64,000 nt of DNA, taken from the NCBI GenBank assembly GCA_048569615.1, contig JBLIRK010000012.1, positions 5,297 to 69,296 on the forward strand, written 5' to 3'. How positions within the stretch are numbered: the stretch's first letter is position 1; the number at the start of each line of letters is the position of its first letter. The translations under genes and the position numbers were made by a program. Shown piece after piece: positions 24,728 to 34,269 of the stretch. The stretch comes from JAYEPK01 sp048569615 (GTDB lineage: Archaea; Thermoplasmatota; Penumbrarchaeia; Penumbrarchaeales; Penumbrarchaeaceae). Under the pieces are notes generated by a model. That model worked only from the letters and a program-made list of their open reading frames with translations. It did no database searches and was not told the DNA's origin.

Positions 24728-26491
24728 ATGAGCAGGATATCCCCTGGAGGATGGGTCGTTGAGCAGATTCACCGGCCTACCCCGGGTGCGTTGCAGTCTA
24801 TGTCCGGAAAGGCCGGAGCTGGAAGAATTGACGGGTCCAGGCATGGTGCCTGGTGGAGCGGTATCGCTGAACTTGCGGAAAGGAGCCTCATGGAGAAACC
24901 GTCATTTTCCGGTTCCTGGCTGCTCCCGTGCGAAACAATAAAAGCCATGGACAGCAGGGAGAACCGTTTTTTAAAGACCATGATAATCTCCGATGAGGAG
25001 GGTGAATCCCGGAGATATGTGGTGGACCCCTTCGAGTACAGGATGAGGATGGGGGCCGTCAGGCTTGTCCGGAGAACAATGGAGGATCTGGGAAGGCATC
25101 CTCCACCCCAGGCGGTCATTGATGACGAGAACGGTTTAAGAAGTTACATCGAGAACAGGGCTTCCGGCATGCTCTCACGTACGGATGCGGATGTGGAGAG
25201 CGTCCAGGTACTGTCCAGGCTGGCCGGTCAATATACGAGCGGTTACGGCATCATCGAGCATCTGCTCAGGGACGAGAGGGTCCAGGATATCTACATAGAT
25301 GCGCCTGCCGGAAGCAGACCGGTCTACGTCACCCTGGGAGGAGCAATGCCTCCGGAGCTCCAGGGGACCTATCCCACGAACATACAGCTCACCGAAAGGG
25401 AGATGAGGAGGCTCACCTCGATCCTCAGCTATTACTGCGGGAGGCCCTTCAATGAGGCCGTCCCCGTCCTGGAATGCGACATGGAGTTGTACAATGCAAG
25501 GGCCACTGCGGTTTCGCCTCCCCTTTCTCCGAGGGGCATCTCCCTGGCACTTAGGAAGCATTCCCATGATCCATGGACCCTTTTAAGGCTTGTCAAGGCC
25601 GGCTCCATCACGGACCTTGCCGCCGGTTTCCTTTCCATGGCCGCTGACGGCAGAAGCTCCATGATGATCGCCGGACCGAGGGGAGCCGGCAAGAGCTCCC
25701 TTCTGGGAGCCCTGCTCTTCGAGCTGGATCCCTCCCAGAGGATAATCATAATCGAGGACACACCCGAGCTGCCCACCAGATCCCTATCGATATCCGGATA
25801 CAAGGTCCTGGGCCTTACGGTGGGCTCCTCTGAGGCCGCAACATCCGAGAAGGCGCTTAGAACGGCCCTGAGGCTCGGCGAATCCGTAATCGTCATGGGC
25901 GAGGTCAGGGGGCCCGAGACGAAGATCCTTTACGAGGCCATGTCAGCCGGGACCGCGGGTTCCGCGGTCATGGGGACGTTCCACGCTGATTCTGCGGTAT
26001 CTGTTTACAAGCGCGCAGTGGAGGACCTGGGAGTCTCCCCCGGCAGTTTCTCGGCTACGGACCTCGTCGTGGTGAGCGGCCTGGTCCAGCCCAGGGGGGC
26101 AAAGACAAGGATGAGAAGGGTGGTCCAGATCGCTGAACTTGTCAAAGAGGGCCCCCAGGGTACATTCAGGGACCTTTTCACATACGACAGCAGGAACGAC
26201 AGACTGCTGAAAACGCCGGATTACGAGGATTCCGGGCTGGTTTCCCGGATCTCGAAAATCTGGGGGATATCCCGATCGGAGCTGCTGTCCGAGATCGAGC
26301 TGAGGTCCAGGATATTCAGGGAATCCCTCAAGGTATTCAGGGGGAAGCGCTCCGATAGGCCCGGATCCGCCGTTAGGTCCAACGTCTCCTTCCGGCAGGT
26401 AAAGGAAACAGCGACAGGCGAGGGATGGATGGACCAGCATGAAAGATTCGTGGAGAACTGGAGGTTCGCAGCCGGGGAGGTCTGGGATTGA
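24728..26491 (+). CDS. Type II/IV secretion (pilus) ATPase, TadA/ArlI-like
   Basis: A 587-residue hexameric motor ATPase that powers pilin assembly or secretion at the cytosolic face. Visible motifs: Walker A GPRGAGKSS near residue 316, the acidic IIIIEDTPELP (Asp box) near 340, the Walker B-like VIVMGEVRGPE near 386, and the His box GTFHADSA near 417. The N-terminal half is a family-typical but divergent domain with VQDIYIDAP near 180, matching the usual lead-in. The start is uncertain: the frame opens at TTG 24656, a TATA-like ctttatac lies at 24717-24724, and ATG 24728 or ATG 24800 are possible. The next gene starts inside its stop codon, so it heads a three-gene cassette. Confidence 0.9.
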   Translation: MSRISPGGWVVEQIHRPTPGALQSMSGKAGAGRIDGSRHGAWWSGIAELAERSLMEKPSFSGSWLLPCETIKAMDSRENRFLKTMIISDEEGESRRYVVDPFEYRMRMGAVRLVRRTMEDLGRHPPPQAVIDDENGLRSYIENRASGMLSRTDADVESVQVLSRLAGQYTSGYGIIEHLLRDERVQDIYIDAPAGSRPVYVTLGGAMPPELQGTYPTNIQLTEREMRRLTSILSYYCGRPFNEAVPVLECDMELYNARATAVSPPLSPRGISLALRKHSHDPWTLLRLVKAGSITDLAAGFLSMAADGRSSMMIAGPRGAGKSSLLGALLFELDPSQRIIIIEDTPELPTRSLSISGYKVLGLTVGSSEAATSEKALRTALRLGESVIVMGEVRGPETKILYEAMSAGTAGSAVMGTFHADSAVSVYKRAVEDLGVSPGSFSATDLVVVSGLVQPRGAKTRMRRVVQIAELVKEGPQGTFRDLFTYDSRNDRLLKTPDYEDSGLVSRISKIWGISRSELLSEIELRSRIFRESLKVFRGKRSDRPGSAVRSNVSFRQVKETATGEGWMDQHERFVENWRFAAGEVWD

Positions 26492-28263
26492 AGGGGGGAA
26501 AGCTGCTTGCGGCATCCCTGCTCGCTCTGTTCTTCGGGGGCCTAATTTTTCTGGGGCTGCTCTTCGGAGCCAGAATCGGTATGCTCCAGGATGTGGACAA
26601 GGATGGGATATCTGATATTTTTCAGAAGGTCCAGGCCCACGGAGAACTCTTCGAGGAGGAGGGGGAGTGGAGGTGGGTCACGACGCATCATACATCGGAG
26701 CTGAACATGCCTGTAGTGGTCCTCCTGGGCCTTCTACTCTTGACATTCCTGCCCTCCGCCGTTCATCTTTATCTCTGGTACAGACCCGTGAAGATGAAGA
26801 TCTCGCAGAGAAGGGAGGAGGAGGGAATGATGCACGACCAGGTGAGGAGGATGGCGGCCTTCCTCGAGGTTAATCCCTCCCTTCAGAACGCCGTCAGGGC
26901 AACCCAGGTATCCCTTCCGGACGGCGAGCAGCGGATACTCGGGCCGCTGATATGGTCGCCTTTCACCACGGGGGCTCCCTTCTCCGAGGTATTTACTGAA
27001 TATACTGCGGATTGGAGATCGAGATCGGCCCATATCGGTGAAGCACTTTCATCCCTCGGGGCGTCGGTATCGGAGAAGGACTCGGAAAAGGTGTCTATCT
27101 CCGCAAGAAGGACCATAAACACCTTCGACAAGGCCACCAGGGACAGGATCAGGGAATACTCCCGATCCCTTGGAGGCCCTACCACCGCACTGTTCGCGGT
27201 GGGCGTGATGCTCCCCCTTATGCTTGCGATCCTTATCCCCCTGATGGGTCTGTCCGCATCCAGGACGATCATGATAGGGGCACTTCTCTGGGTGGTGATC
27301 CCCATGGGTATAATCAGCTACGGAAACTCGCTTGTGGGGAGAAGGCCTTTGAGAAGACATGATCAGGGGGGTAGAGTCCCGTTTTCCTTCACTTTCGTTC
27401 CCTTGTATCTGCTGGAAATGCTCGGTGGCATCCTGATTTTAACGGCAGTTCTGCTGGGTGGTCCTGAGTCCTTTTTTCGATCGATCTCAAACATGCTTCC
27501 CCTGGATCCCGTTTCACTTCGTTTCCTTGCTGGTTTCGTAGGTGCTTCTCTGATGGTGGCCTCGGTCATAGGGTCCCTTACCCACGGGGAAGGAGGGATG
27601 ATGACCAGGGACCGGGAGCTGAGGTCCAGGGCGCCCAGGGCGGCGGGGATCATCGGCATGCATGTCCAGGACGGCTTATCCTTCCCCGCTGCACTTAGGA
27701 GGGTCGCCAGCTCAGCAGAGGGGGATGAGCTCCGAATGCCTCCCTATCTTCCGGGAGATATGGGTTATATCGACATGCTGCCCCCTCATCTCGCAGATAC
27801 CCTGAGGTCCGCCGAGCAGTTTTCAAGGTCCGGTCCCGAGGCGGGAGGAAGGGCGATCAAGGCCCTTTCCTCACATCTGGAGGAGCTGAACAGGATGGAG
27901 ATCGACCTCGGCTCCAGGATCAGGGCATCCATCGGACAGATGGGGATGACCGCCTCGTTATTCGCTCCCTTGATGGTCGGGTCATCGGTGGGGATCTTCT
28001 CCCTTTTGGAGAGGTCCGGTTCCAACCTCAGCTCAACCTCTTACCTTGCAGGCGGAGCCGCGGTCGGAGGCATGGAGCTTCATCATTTCCTCCTGCTCTC
28101 TTCCGGATACCTGGCAGCCCTTGTGGTCTCCACTACCATCACCCTTCACAGACTGGAGAACGGAACATCAGGCGGAGGATGGTATAAGGTGCCGGGGAGG
28201 TTGGTGATATCGTCACTCTCGTTCGCTGCAGCTGCAGTGCTCAGTTCAATATTAGTTGGTTGA
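26488..28263 (+). CDS. Pilus platform membrane protein, TadC/ArlJ (T2SSF) family
   Basis: A 591-residue polytopic platform protein that partners with the ATPase. It carries a T2SSF-like cytosolic helical domain at about 110-205 (RMAAFLEVNPSLQNAVRAT) and a second one at about 390-480 (GMHVQDGLSFPAALRRVA), separated and followed by groups of hydrophobic helices near 225-285, 300-360 and 490-590, as expected for archaeal TadC/ArlJ. The N-terminus is unusual: a helix (LLAASLLALFFGGLIFLGLLF) is followed by an extracytoplasmic loop with a calcium-loop-like DVDKDGISDIF and then a second helix. The TTG start overlaps the ATPase stop (TTGA), giving translational coupling. Confidence 0.85.
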   Translation: MKGGKLLAASLLALFFGGLIFLGLLFGARIGMLQDVDKDGISDIFQKVQAHGELFEEEGEWRWVTTHHTSELNMPVVVLLGLLLLTFLPSAVHLYLWYRPVKMKISQRREEEGMMHDQVRRMAAFLEVNPSLQNAVRATQVSLPDGEQRILGPLIWSPFTTGAPFSEVFTEYTADWRSRSAHIGEALSSLGASVSEKDSEKVSISARRTINTFDKATRDRIREYSRSLGGPTTALFAVGVMLPLMLAILIPLMGLSASRTIMIGALLWVVIPMGIISYGNSLVGRRPLRRHDQGGRVPFSFTFVPLYLLEMLGGILILTAVLLGGPESFFRSISNMLPLDPVSLRFLAGFVGASLMVASVIGSLTHGEGGMMTRDRELRSRAPRAAGIIGMHVQDGLSFPAALRRVASSAEGDELRMPPYLPGDMGYIDMLPPHLADTLRSAEQFSRSGPEAGGRAIKALSSHLEELNRMEIDLGSRIRASIGQMGMTASLFAPLMVGSSVGIFSLLERSGSNLSSTSYLAGGAAVGGMELHHFLLLSSGYLAALVVSTTITLHRLENGTSGGGWYKVPGRLVISSLSFAAAAVLSSILVG

Positions 28264-28276
28264 AAGGAGGGATTCA

Positions 28277-28720
28277 ATGAGAAGACCGTTAAAAGGGAAA
28301 ATGGGAGCCATGGAAGGAATGCCCGTACAGTTGATCATCGTGGTAGCGGTGGGAATGGCGGCTCTGGCCATCCTCATAGGTTGGCTGGCTTTCGCCGGTG
28401 ATTCGGACGCAACCCTGAGAAGGATAACGACGGACCCCGAGACTATAAAGCTCCGGGGGGACGGAAGGCTCAGCGAGGCCGTCGATGTCACTTTGTACAT
28501 CTATGATTCGGAGGGGAACGAGGTTGACGGAGCGGTCGTCACCTTCAGCGGGTCCGTCAACAGCAAGGTCGTGGAGGAATTGGATTCCGGGGATGCTGTC
28601 ACAATAGAAGCAGTTCTGGCATCCGGCGAGGACACGGCTGCGATCAAGGTGCTGGCTGAGAGATCCGGCGGGATGGGGAGCTGCGATACCACCATAATCG
28701 TCATGCGGGAGCAGTCATAG
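28277..28720 (+). CDS. Pilin-like protein of the TadA/TadC cassette
   Basis: A 147-residue protein starting at ATG 28277, seven bases after a perfect AGGAGG (28265-28270); the longer frame from 28256 overlaps the previous gene. The N-terminus is basic, followed by KGKMGAMEGMPVQLIIVVAV and a hydrophobic helix, resembling an archaeal prepilin: basic leader, Gly, then Glu near +5 at the head of the helix. The remainder (about 95 residues) looks like one Ig-like beta domain (VDVTLYIYDSEGNEVDGAVV, then VTIEAVLASGED). Being third in a cassette with the motor and platform, it is the likely filament subunit; the class III signal cleavage is inference, since no peptidase gene is seen here. Confidence 0.68.
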   Translation: MRRPLKGKMGAMEGMPVQLIIVVAVGMAALAILIGWLAFAGDSDATLRRITTDPETIKLRGDGRLSEAVDVTLYIYDSEGNEVDGAVVTFSGSVNSKVVEELDSGDAVTIEAVLASGEDTAAIKVLAERSGGMGSCDTTIIVMREQS

Positions 28721-28729
28721 TTATATACC
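28719..28729 (+). promoter_or_regulatory. TATA box of the CBM9/PKD protein gene
   Basis: The run agttatatacc overlaps the end of the pilin-like gene and lies 30 to 40 bases upstream of the TTG start at 28759, giving the next gene its own promoter. Confidence 0.45.
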
Positions 28730-28758
28730 CTGCAACATGATTTCAGTCCGGTGGGAAA

Positions 28759-31422
28759 TTGAAGCCGGCCCCGGTGTTCCTGACAGTAATTCTAATGCTC
28801 TCCCTGGTTCCCCTTCAGAACGGATCGGCCGAGGGAAGCGATATCGCGATCGCACCGCAGGATCCCAGGAGGTCCACGGAGATCCTATACACCTTCGAAC
28901 CGCCGGTCCTGGACGGCTATATCGATGCCCGGGAATGGCAGATACTGTTCAACTCCAATTACTACGACGCCTTCGACCAGGAGAGCTTCCAGGAGATATA
29001 CAATACAGGCGGTCCCGAAGAGGAGTTCACGAACCAGACCGACCTATCCGTCACCTTCTACCTGCTCTACGACGACACATACCTCTACTTCGCCGCAAAT
29101 GTGACGGACGATGCCATTTCCATTGACAGCGGGTCAACTTATTGGAGGGATGACGGCATAGAACTCCTCATAGACGGCGCCCACGACATGGATGTTGACC
29201 AGAGGGCGGGCGATCCATGGCCCGGATACGAGGACGGGACCACTCTGCTTGCAGTGGCCGACGGCTCCACTTTTCATGACTACTCCTCCGGCACCCCGTA
29301 CGAGAGGTCCTTCGGAGAATCAGGGGACTGGTTCGCCTCAACGAGGACCGCCCCGGGGGAGGGTTACTACATCGTGGAGATGAGGTTGAGGCTGGATGCA
29401 GTTGCATCCCCGCTGCCAAATGCCACAATCGGTTTCAATGTGGGCGTCAATGACGACGATACGGGAGGCGATTCCAAGACTGCCCTGAAATGGGAAGGGA
29501 ACGCCACCGGACCCGGGGAGAATCCCACCTTCAAGAACGAAACGCTTTGGGGCGAGGCCAGGTTCGTTCCCTACGTTGATGCCGAACTCCCGGATCGCTA
29601 CTACTTCGACGAGGATACCGAGGTGGTCGTGCCCGGCAATCTCTCCGTGGGGAACCATCCGGATTTCCTCTCGGACTCCAATTTCACATGGGAGGTGCCG
29701 ATATTCAGTTCTGGCGTATGGCGGAATGTGACAAGGTTCGGCGATGTCTTCCGATACACCTTCGATGAGCCCCGGTTCTATTACACGCTGAAGCTAACGG
29801 TCAGAGACCCTTCCGGTGTTGAAGATGCGGCCCTGACCTATCTGTATATCAATGATATAACACCCCCCGAAATCGTGGAAACGGACGATATTGCCCTCGA
29901 AGAGGTCCCCTTCACATACCTGCTCAACGCCACCGACAACGTCGAGATCAACAATGTCTCATGGTCCCTTTACGACGGAGAATGGATAAACAGAACCTCA
30001 TTCTCCACATCCTTCACCCATACTTTCCAGCATCCGGGCCGTTACACTCTTGGCTTCCGTGTCTTCGACAGTTCGGACAATTCCGCATGGGGAAACTCGA
30101 CGATCACCGTGCTGGATAACGTTCCGCCCATAGTCGGCATGATGCCGGACAGGACGATGAACACGACCCATCCCGCAGGTTTCAATGCAACGGGCGCCTA
30201 CGATGATACCGAGGATGGCCCATCCACGGACCTTGTCTTCAACTGGACCTTTACCAGCGGGGAGCACGTGTTCCGCTTCCAGGGAAGGGAGGCCGTGGTC
30301 TCGATCCCGATCCCGGGCGAATACAACTGCTCCCTTGTGGTCACGGACAAGAGAAACCTCTCAACCGTCCGATACTTCATGGTTTCGGTTGAGGATACGA
30401 CGCCTCCCGTGCCCGACCTCCAGCTGCCTTCCATCGTCGAAGAGGGAAGGACCCTGAGTCTCACGGCAAACCTGACCATCGACAACGATCCGCTCTTCTG
30501 GCAGGGTGCCGTGATCAACTGGAGGATAAACTGCCTGGAACCCGAATTCGAGGTCCTTCTGTCGGGTAGAGATACCTCATTCACCTTCCCGCTTCCCGGG
30601 ATCTACACCATCGGGCTCTTCGTTACCGATCCATCGGGGAACGGGGCCAATGTCTCGAGGACGGTGGAAGCTGTTGACATAACACCTCCGCAGATATCGG
30701 TGAACATTCCCGAACAGGTCGACCAGGGATCCCCTCTCTATATCAATCTGGAGGGTTCAAAGGACAACGCAGGCATCCTGGCCATCCATTACAAGTTATA
30801 CCGCTTACTTCAGGATGATCAGGCGGAGCTGGTCCTTGAAACCCCTCCGTTCGGGATACGTGTGAGGAACGTGACTCCTGCCGGATACCAGGCCATCAGC
30901 GATCTCTTCCTGACCCTTGATGAGCCGGGATCATACCGCCTGAACATCACGATGGAGGATATCAACGGCCTTTCCTCATCGGTGTTCGTGACTTTCCAGG
31001 TGATGGACAAGGTGGCCCCGACAGCGGTGCTGAACAGGACTTATGTCGTGGTTCGCATTGGTGAGATGCTTCTTCTATCCGCATACGAGAGCTCGGACGA
31101 ATACGGGCCGCTGACCTTCGAGTGGTACCTCGACGGGGAGCTGCAGCCCGTGGGCGGTGCGGAGTTCGGTTTCGTATTCAATAAGGTGGCCGAGCACAAC
31201 ATCACACTGGTGGTCTTTGACGGCAACGGCAACAACGACACTGCCCAATGCAGGGTGATCGTTATCTCCGAGACCGAGGAACAACCTAAGGACGATATCA
31301 ACGAGACGCTGATCTTCCTTTGGGTCGTTGCCGCCGCGGTTATAGTGCTGGGCACGATTTTCATCTTCATCTGGGCAAGGTCCAAGAGGGCATCCAGAAA
31401 GAGGAAGACGGAGGAGGAGTGA
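28759..31422 (+). CDS. Anchored surface protein with CBM9/DOMON-like and PKD-like domains
   Basis: An 887-residue protein starting at a TTG nine bases after GGTGGG, which begins a signal peptide (APVFLTVILMLSLVPLQ). Residues about 45-265 form a CBM9/DOMON-like sugar-binding domain: YTFEPPVLDGYIDAREW, YLLYDDTYLYFAANVTDDAI, then WRDDGIELLIDGAHD, the hallmark 'D(D/N)xxEL' strand of this fold. Several PKD-like or Ig-like domains follow (290-830), each ending in a Asp/Glu-rich motif. The anchor helix FLWVVAAAVIVLGTIFIFIW near 855-877 is followed by a basic tail. Expected role: binding extracellular carbohydrate at the surface. It follows the pilus cassette in the same direction but has its own TATA box. 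Confidence 0.78.
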   Translation: MKPAPVFLTVILMLSLVPLQNGSAEGSDIAIAPQDPRRSTEILYTFEPPVLDGYIDAREWQILFNSNYYDAFDQESFQEIYNTGGPEEEFTNQTDLSVTFYLLYDDTYLYFAANVTDDAISIDSGSTYWRDDGIELLIDGAHDMDVDQRAGDPWPGYEDGTTLLAVADGSTFHDYSSGTPYERSFGESGDWFASTRTAPGEGYYIVEMRLRLDAVASPLPNATIGFNVGVNDDDTGGDSKTALKWEGNATGPGENPTFKNETLWGEARFVPYVDAELPDRYYFDEDTEVVVPGNLSVGNHPDFLSDSNFTWEVPIFSSGVWRNVTRFGDVFRYTFDEPRFYYTLKLTVRDPSGVEDAALTYLYINDITPPEIVETDDIALEEVPFTYLLNATDNVEINNVSWSLYDGEWINRTSFSTSFTHTFQHPGRYTLGFRVFDSSDNSAWGNSTITVLDNVPPIVGMMPDRTMNTTHPAGFNATGAYDDTEDGPSTDLVFNWTFTSGEHVFRFQGREAVVSIPIPGEYNCSLVVTDKRNLSTVRYFMVSVEDTTPPVPDLQLPSIVEEGRTLSLTANLTIDNDPLFWQGAVINWRINCLEPEFEVLLSGRDTSFTFPLPGIYTIGLFVTDPSGNGANVSRTVEAVDITPPQISVNIPEQVDQGSPLYINLEGSKDNAGILAIHYKLYRLLQDDQAELVLETPPFGIRVRNVTPAGYQAISDLFLTLDEPGSYRLNITMEDINGLSSSVFVTFQVMDKVAPTAVLNRTYVVVRIGEMLLLSAYESSDEYGPLTFEWYLDGELQPVGGAEFGFVFNKVAEHNITLVVFDGNGNNDTAQCRVIVISETEEQPKDDINETLIFLWVVAAAVIVLGTIFIFIWARSKRASRKRKTEEE

Positions 31423-31520
31423 ACCACCTTTCAATCATATGTAGGTAATCTTTATTATCTCCGGAGTGGTTTGAACTTCCCCGGTGGGTAGTGAATCCCC
31501 ATCCGGAAAGGTGCAGACCC

Positions 31521-32972
31521 ATGAAGAGGGAAGATGAGGTTGAAGACCTTGACGGATTAGGCAGGGACCTTGAGAAACTATCAAGGGATGTGGACAGGGT
31601 CATAGAGGAGACCGAGCGAAAGTTCGCAAGATGCCCCAAATGCGATCTGCCCACCCACATGGGGCAGGACAGGAGGAAGGCCTACTGCGCCCATTGCAAT
31701 GAATATTACGATGCCAAACCCGCAAGGAAGGGAAGGAAGAAGCTGAAGAAGAGGAGCAGGAAGGTGAGCCTCAAGGCGAAGCTCCTTGCTGCCGGGGGTG
31801 CCCTTTTCATCCTCGCGATCATAATCTCCCTTTCATACGTATTCTTCGTTGTCAACAGCGATTCGAACTATATCGATATCAAGGATGTCAACAGGATAAG
31901 GGGCCTGCCTACAGCAAACGATGTTGAGATCAGGAAGATGAGCCGGTCGGAACTGGACCAGTACATCAGGGATTCCATAGACGATGAGGCAAGGAGGGAT
32001 ATCCGCCAGAAGGAAACCCTCTACAAGTTCCTCTTCATCATCCCTGACGATTGGGACCTTCTGGACATCTACGAGAACGAGAGCTCGGGGGACGGGATAG
32101 CCGGTTTCTACGATCCGGATACGGGGGAGATGTACGTGATCGGTGGATTCCATTCCGACAACTACGTCAATTACATCCTGTCCCATGAGTACACGCACGC
32201 CCTGCAGGACCAGAACTTCGACCTTGGTTCCTACCACCCAGCCGGTACCTTCGACGGGGATCTTGCCAGGCTGTGCGCCATTGAGGGAGATGCGGTCCTG
32301 ACCATGAGAAAATGGGTGGACCTGAACCTCGATCCGTACGAGAGGGCGCTGATACAGTTCGAGGAGATCGCCTCGGTCCTTTCGACCATTGATTTCTCAT
32401 CCGAATACTACTACAGCGAGGTGCTCGCCGAGCTCGCCTACTACCCGTACGAGGGGGGATTCGATTTCATCAGGGAGGTATATGATGAAGGCGGTTGGGA
32501 AGCCGTCAACATGCTTTACACCGACAGGCCTCCGCTCTCCACCGAGCAGATCCTCCACTATGAGAAATACCAATCCTACGAGAAGCCTCTTGAGGTGGCA
32601 TTTTCCGGCAATACCACAGGGCTTGACCTCCAGTTCACGACCGTGCTGGGCGAGAAGCTCCTTAAGGAGGTGATCGATTACGGGGGTCTCGGCTACAGAT
32701 GGAACGCTGCGGGGGGCTGGGGCGGAGACAGGTTCTACCACTACACCTCGGACGAGGGCTTCCTCTCCGTTCTCTCCACCAGGTGGGATTCGGAGGCGGA
32801 CAACTGGCAGTTCTTCAATGACTACGGCGAGGTTCTGGAGAACGAGGGGACCCTGAGGGGAGAGAACCAGTACTACATCCGGGGCAATCATGCCTACATC
32901 GAGGCCGAGGAGGATACAACCACGATCTACTATTCCGATTCAACGGAGCTACTGGGCAGGTTCATCGATTGA
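31521..32972 (+). CDS. Membrane-anchored HExxH zinc peptidase with N-terminal zinc ribbon
   Basis: A 483-residue protein. An N-terminal cytosolic part has a coiled region and a zinc ribbon (CPKCDLPTHM near residue 40 and CAHC near 58), followed by a strongly basic stretch and one helix at about 88-112. The ectodomain carries HEYTH (His222, Glu223, His226) and a downstream Glu255 in CAIEGDAVLT, the spacing of a gluzincin-type metallopeptidase; DTGEMYVIGG and HALQDQNF flank the site. The start is ambiguous: GTG 31491 follows GGTGGG, while ATG 31521 has a weaker site and begins a more protein-like N-terminus. Substrate unknown. It sits convergent with the membrane J-domain gene, two bases apart. 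Confidence 0.75.
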   Translation: MKREDEVEDLDGLGRDLEKLSRDVDRVIEETERKFARCPKCDLPTHMGQDRRKAYCAHCNEYYDAKPARKGRKKLKKRSRKVSLKAKLLAAGGALFILAIIISLSYVFFVVNSDSNYIDIKDVNRIRGLPTANDVEIRKMSRSELDQYIRDSIDDEARRDIRQKETLYKFLFIIPDDWDLLDIYENESSGDGIAGFYDPDTGEMYVIGGFHSDNYVNYILSHEYTHALQDQNFDLGSYHPAGTFDGDLARLCAIEGDAVLTMRKWVDLNLDPYERALIQFEEIASVLSTIDFSSEYYYSEVLAELAYYPYEGGFDFIREVYDEGGWEAVNMLYTDRPPLSTEQILHYEKYQSYEKPLEVAFSGNTTGLDLQFTTVLGEKLLKEVIDYGGLGYRWNAAGGWGGDRFYHYTSDEGFLSVLSTRWDSEADNWQFFNDYGEVLENEGTLRGENQYYIRGNHAYIEAEEDTTTIYYSDSTELLGRFID

Positions 32973-32974
32973 GC

Positions 32975-34252
32975 CTACTTTCCATGCTTGCGCTTCAGCT
33001 TCTCGTATGCGATGTTGAGCTTCTCCGTCTCCTTCATGGCGGCGTCGTGGATCCTCCTGGGTGTCTTGGTGTACTTGTCCGGATGGTATTCCTTCACCTT
33101 CTGCTTGTACGCCCGCTCTATCTCCTGGAAGCTTGCTCCCCTTTCCACCTCCAGGACCTCGTAGGGGTCCATTGCCTCCTCCTCGGACATCCGGACCTTC
33201 CTTTCAACGAACACATGCTTGTTGACGTAGATCACATCCGGCATCTTGACCGTGGGCTGCTCCTCCTTCTCCTTCTCGAAGTCCTTGAATGCGAACCTCG
33301 GATTGATGAAATTGCAGAGCAGAACGAGGATGAGGAAGGCGCAGCCAAAGAGCCAGATCGTTGCGCTGCCGAGGTCGTAGAGAGAGAATCCAGGACTGAA
33401 ATAGCCGAATGGGAGCAGGAGCGAGAATAGGAGCGTGAACAGGGGAAGCAGCAGGCCGATCCCCCGGAACCTGCTGCGTATCCAGATATGGACGAGCATC
33501 GCGAGTCCCATGAGGAGGAATAGGAGCGTGGAGATCAGGGCGGCTGCGGGGGAGAGAAGCGGGTGGTCGAAGACCTTGAGCTTGTTGGATGCAGAAGTGA
33601 ACTCGTTCCCGTTGGCGGATAGTACGAGATGCTCTCCCTCAAGTTTTCTCTCATGTTCCGAGACTGAGGAATCGGTGGTGAGCGACAGTTCGCTGGATGC
33701 ATCCACCTCGAACCGTATCCTGATCCGGCCGAGCTCCCTCTGCCTCCTCAGGTTGTAATCGAGGATGTTCTCGTTCGGCTCCCTCTTTATCCGGCGCTCC
33801 GCCCTTTCCACGATCTCGAGGAAGGTATATTCGGCGTCTATTCCTCCGGTCGAGTAGCGGAAGTCCGCCTCCATCTGGAGGCAGAAGTAGTTCCTCTCCG
33901 CCCTCACGAGGTATGTGATGTTCTCCAGTTCCAGGTCCCCGTCGCAGTCCAGCAGTGTGCGGAACCTCGATTCGTTGTCCCCCCCTCTTTCGCTGAAGGA
34001 ATCCAGGAGCCTTTCCATGTTGTCGTTCATGTAGGGGGATATACTTATGGGAATGTCCGCCGTCTCGTTCATCTTCGATGGACCTATATTGCCCATGAAG
34101 AAGGACAGGTGGCCTCGGTCCTTCTCATCAAAGGTTAGCGACAGGTCGACCCTGATGGGGTCCGATAGCGAGCATTCACCCTTTTCCGGCAGTATTGTCA
34201 GCAGGAGAAGCAGCATGGGGAGGAGCAAGAGAATTCTCCCGTTTCGTACCAA
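32975..34252 (-). CDS. Membrane protein with C-terminal J-domain
   Basis: A 425-residue protein. The frame opens at 34297 inside the upstream gene, but a TTG at 34252 follows GGGAGGGG (about 34266-34258) and directly starts a hydrophobic signal (RILLLLPMLLLLLTIL), so I use it. Residues 20-235 are an ectodomain with no recognised fold. Three helices lie near 245-330. The cytosolic C-terminus (about 360-423) is a J-domain: MDPYEVLEVERGASFQEIER, AYKQKVKEYHPDKYTK with the HPD motif, then NIAYEKLKRKHG. J-domains stimulate Hsp70 ATPase, so the protein would recruit DnaK to the membrane; archaea with DnaK usually acquired it from bacteria. The partner is not in this window. It is downstream of the polytopic coiled-coil gene on the same strand. 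Confidence 0.82.
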   Translation of the reverse strand: MVRNGRILLLLPMLLLLLTILPEKGECSLSDPIRVDLSLTFDEKDRGHLSFFMGNIGPSKMNETADIPISISPYMNDNMERLLDSFSERGGDNESRFRTLLDCDGDLELENITYLVRAERNYFCLQMEADFRYSTGGIDAEYTFLEIVERAERRIKREPNENILDYNLRRQRELGRIRIRFEVDASSELSLTTDSSVSEHERKLEGEHLVLSANGNEFTSASNKLKVFDHPLLSPAAALISTLLFLLMGLAMLVHIWIRSRFRGIGLLLPLFTLLFSLLLPFGYFSPGFSLYDLGSATIWLFGCAFLILVLLCNFINPRFAFKDFEKEKEEQPTVKMPDVIYVNKHVFVERKVRMSEEEAMDPYEVLEVERGASFQEIERAYKQKVKEYHPDKYTKTPRRIHDAAMKETEKLNIAYEKLKRKHGK

Positions 34253-34269
34253 ATCAGCTCCCCTCCCGG

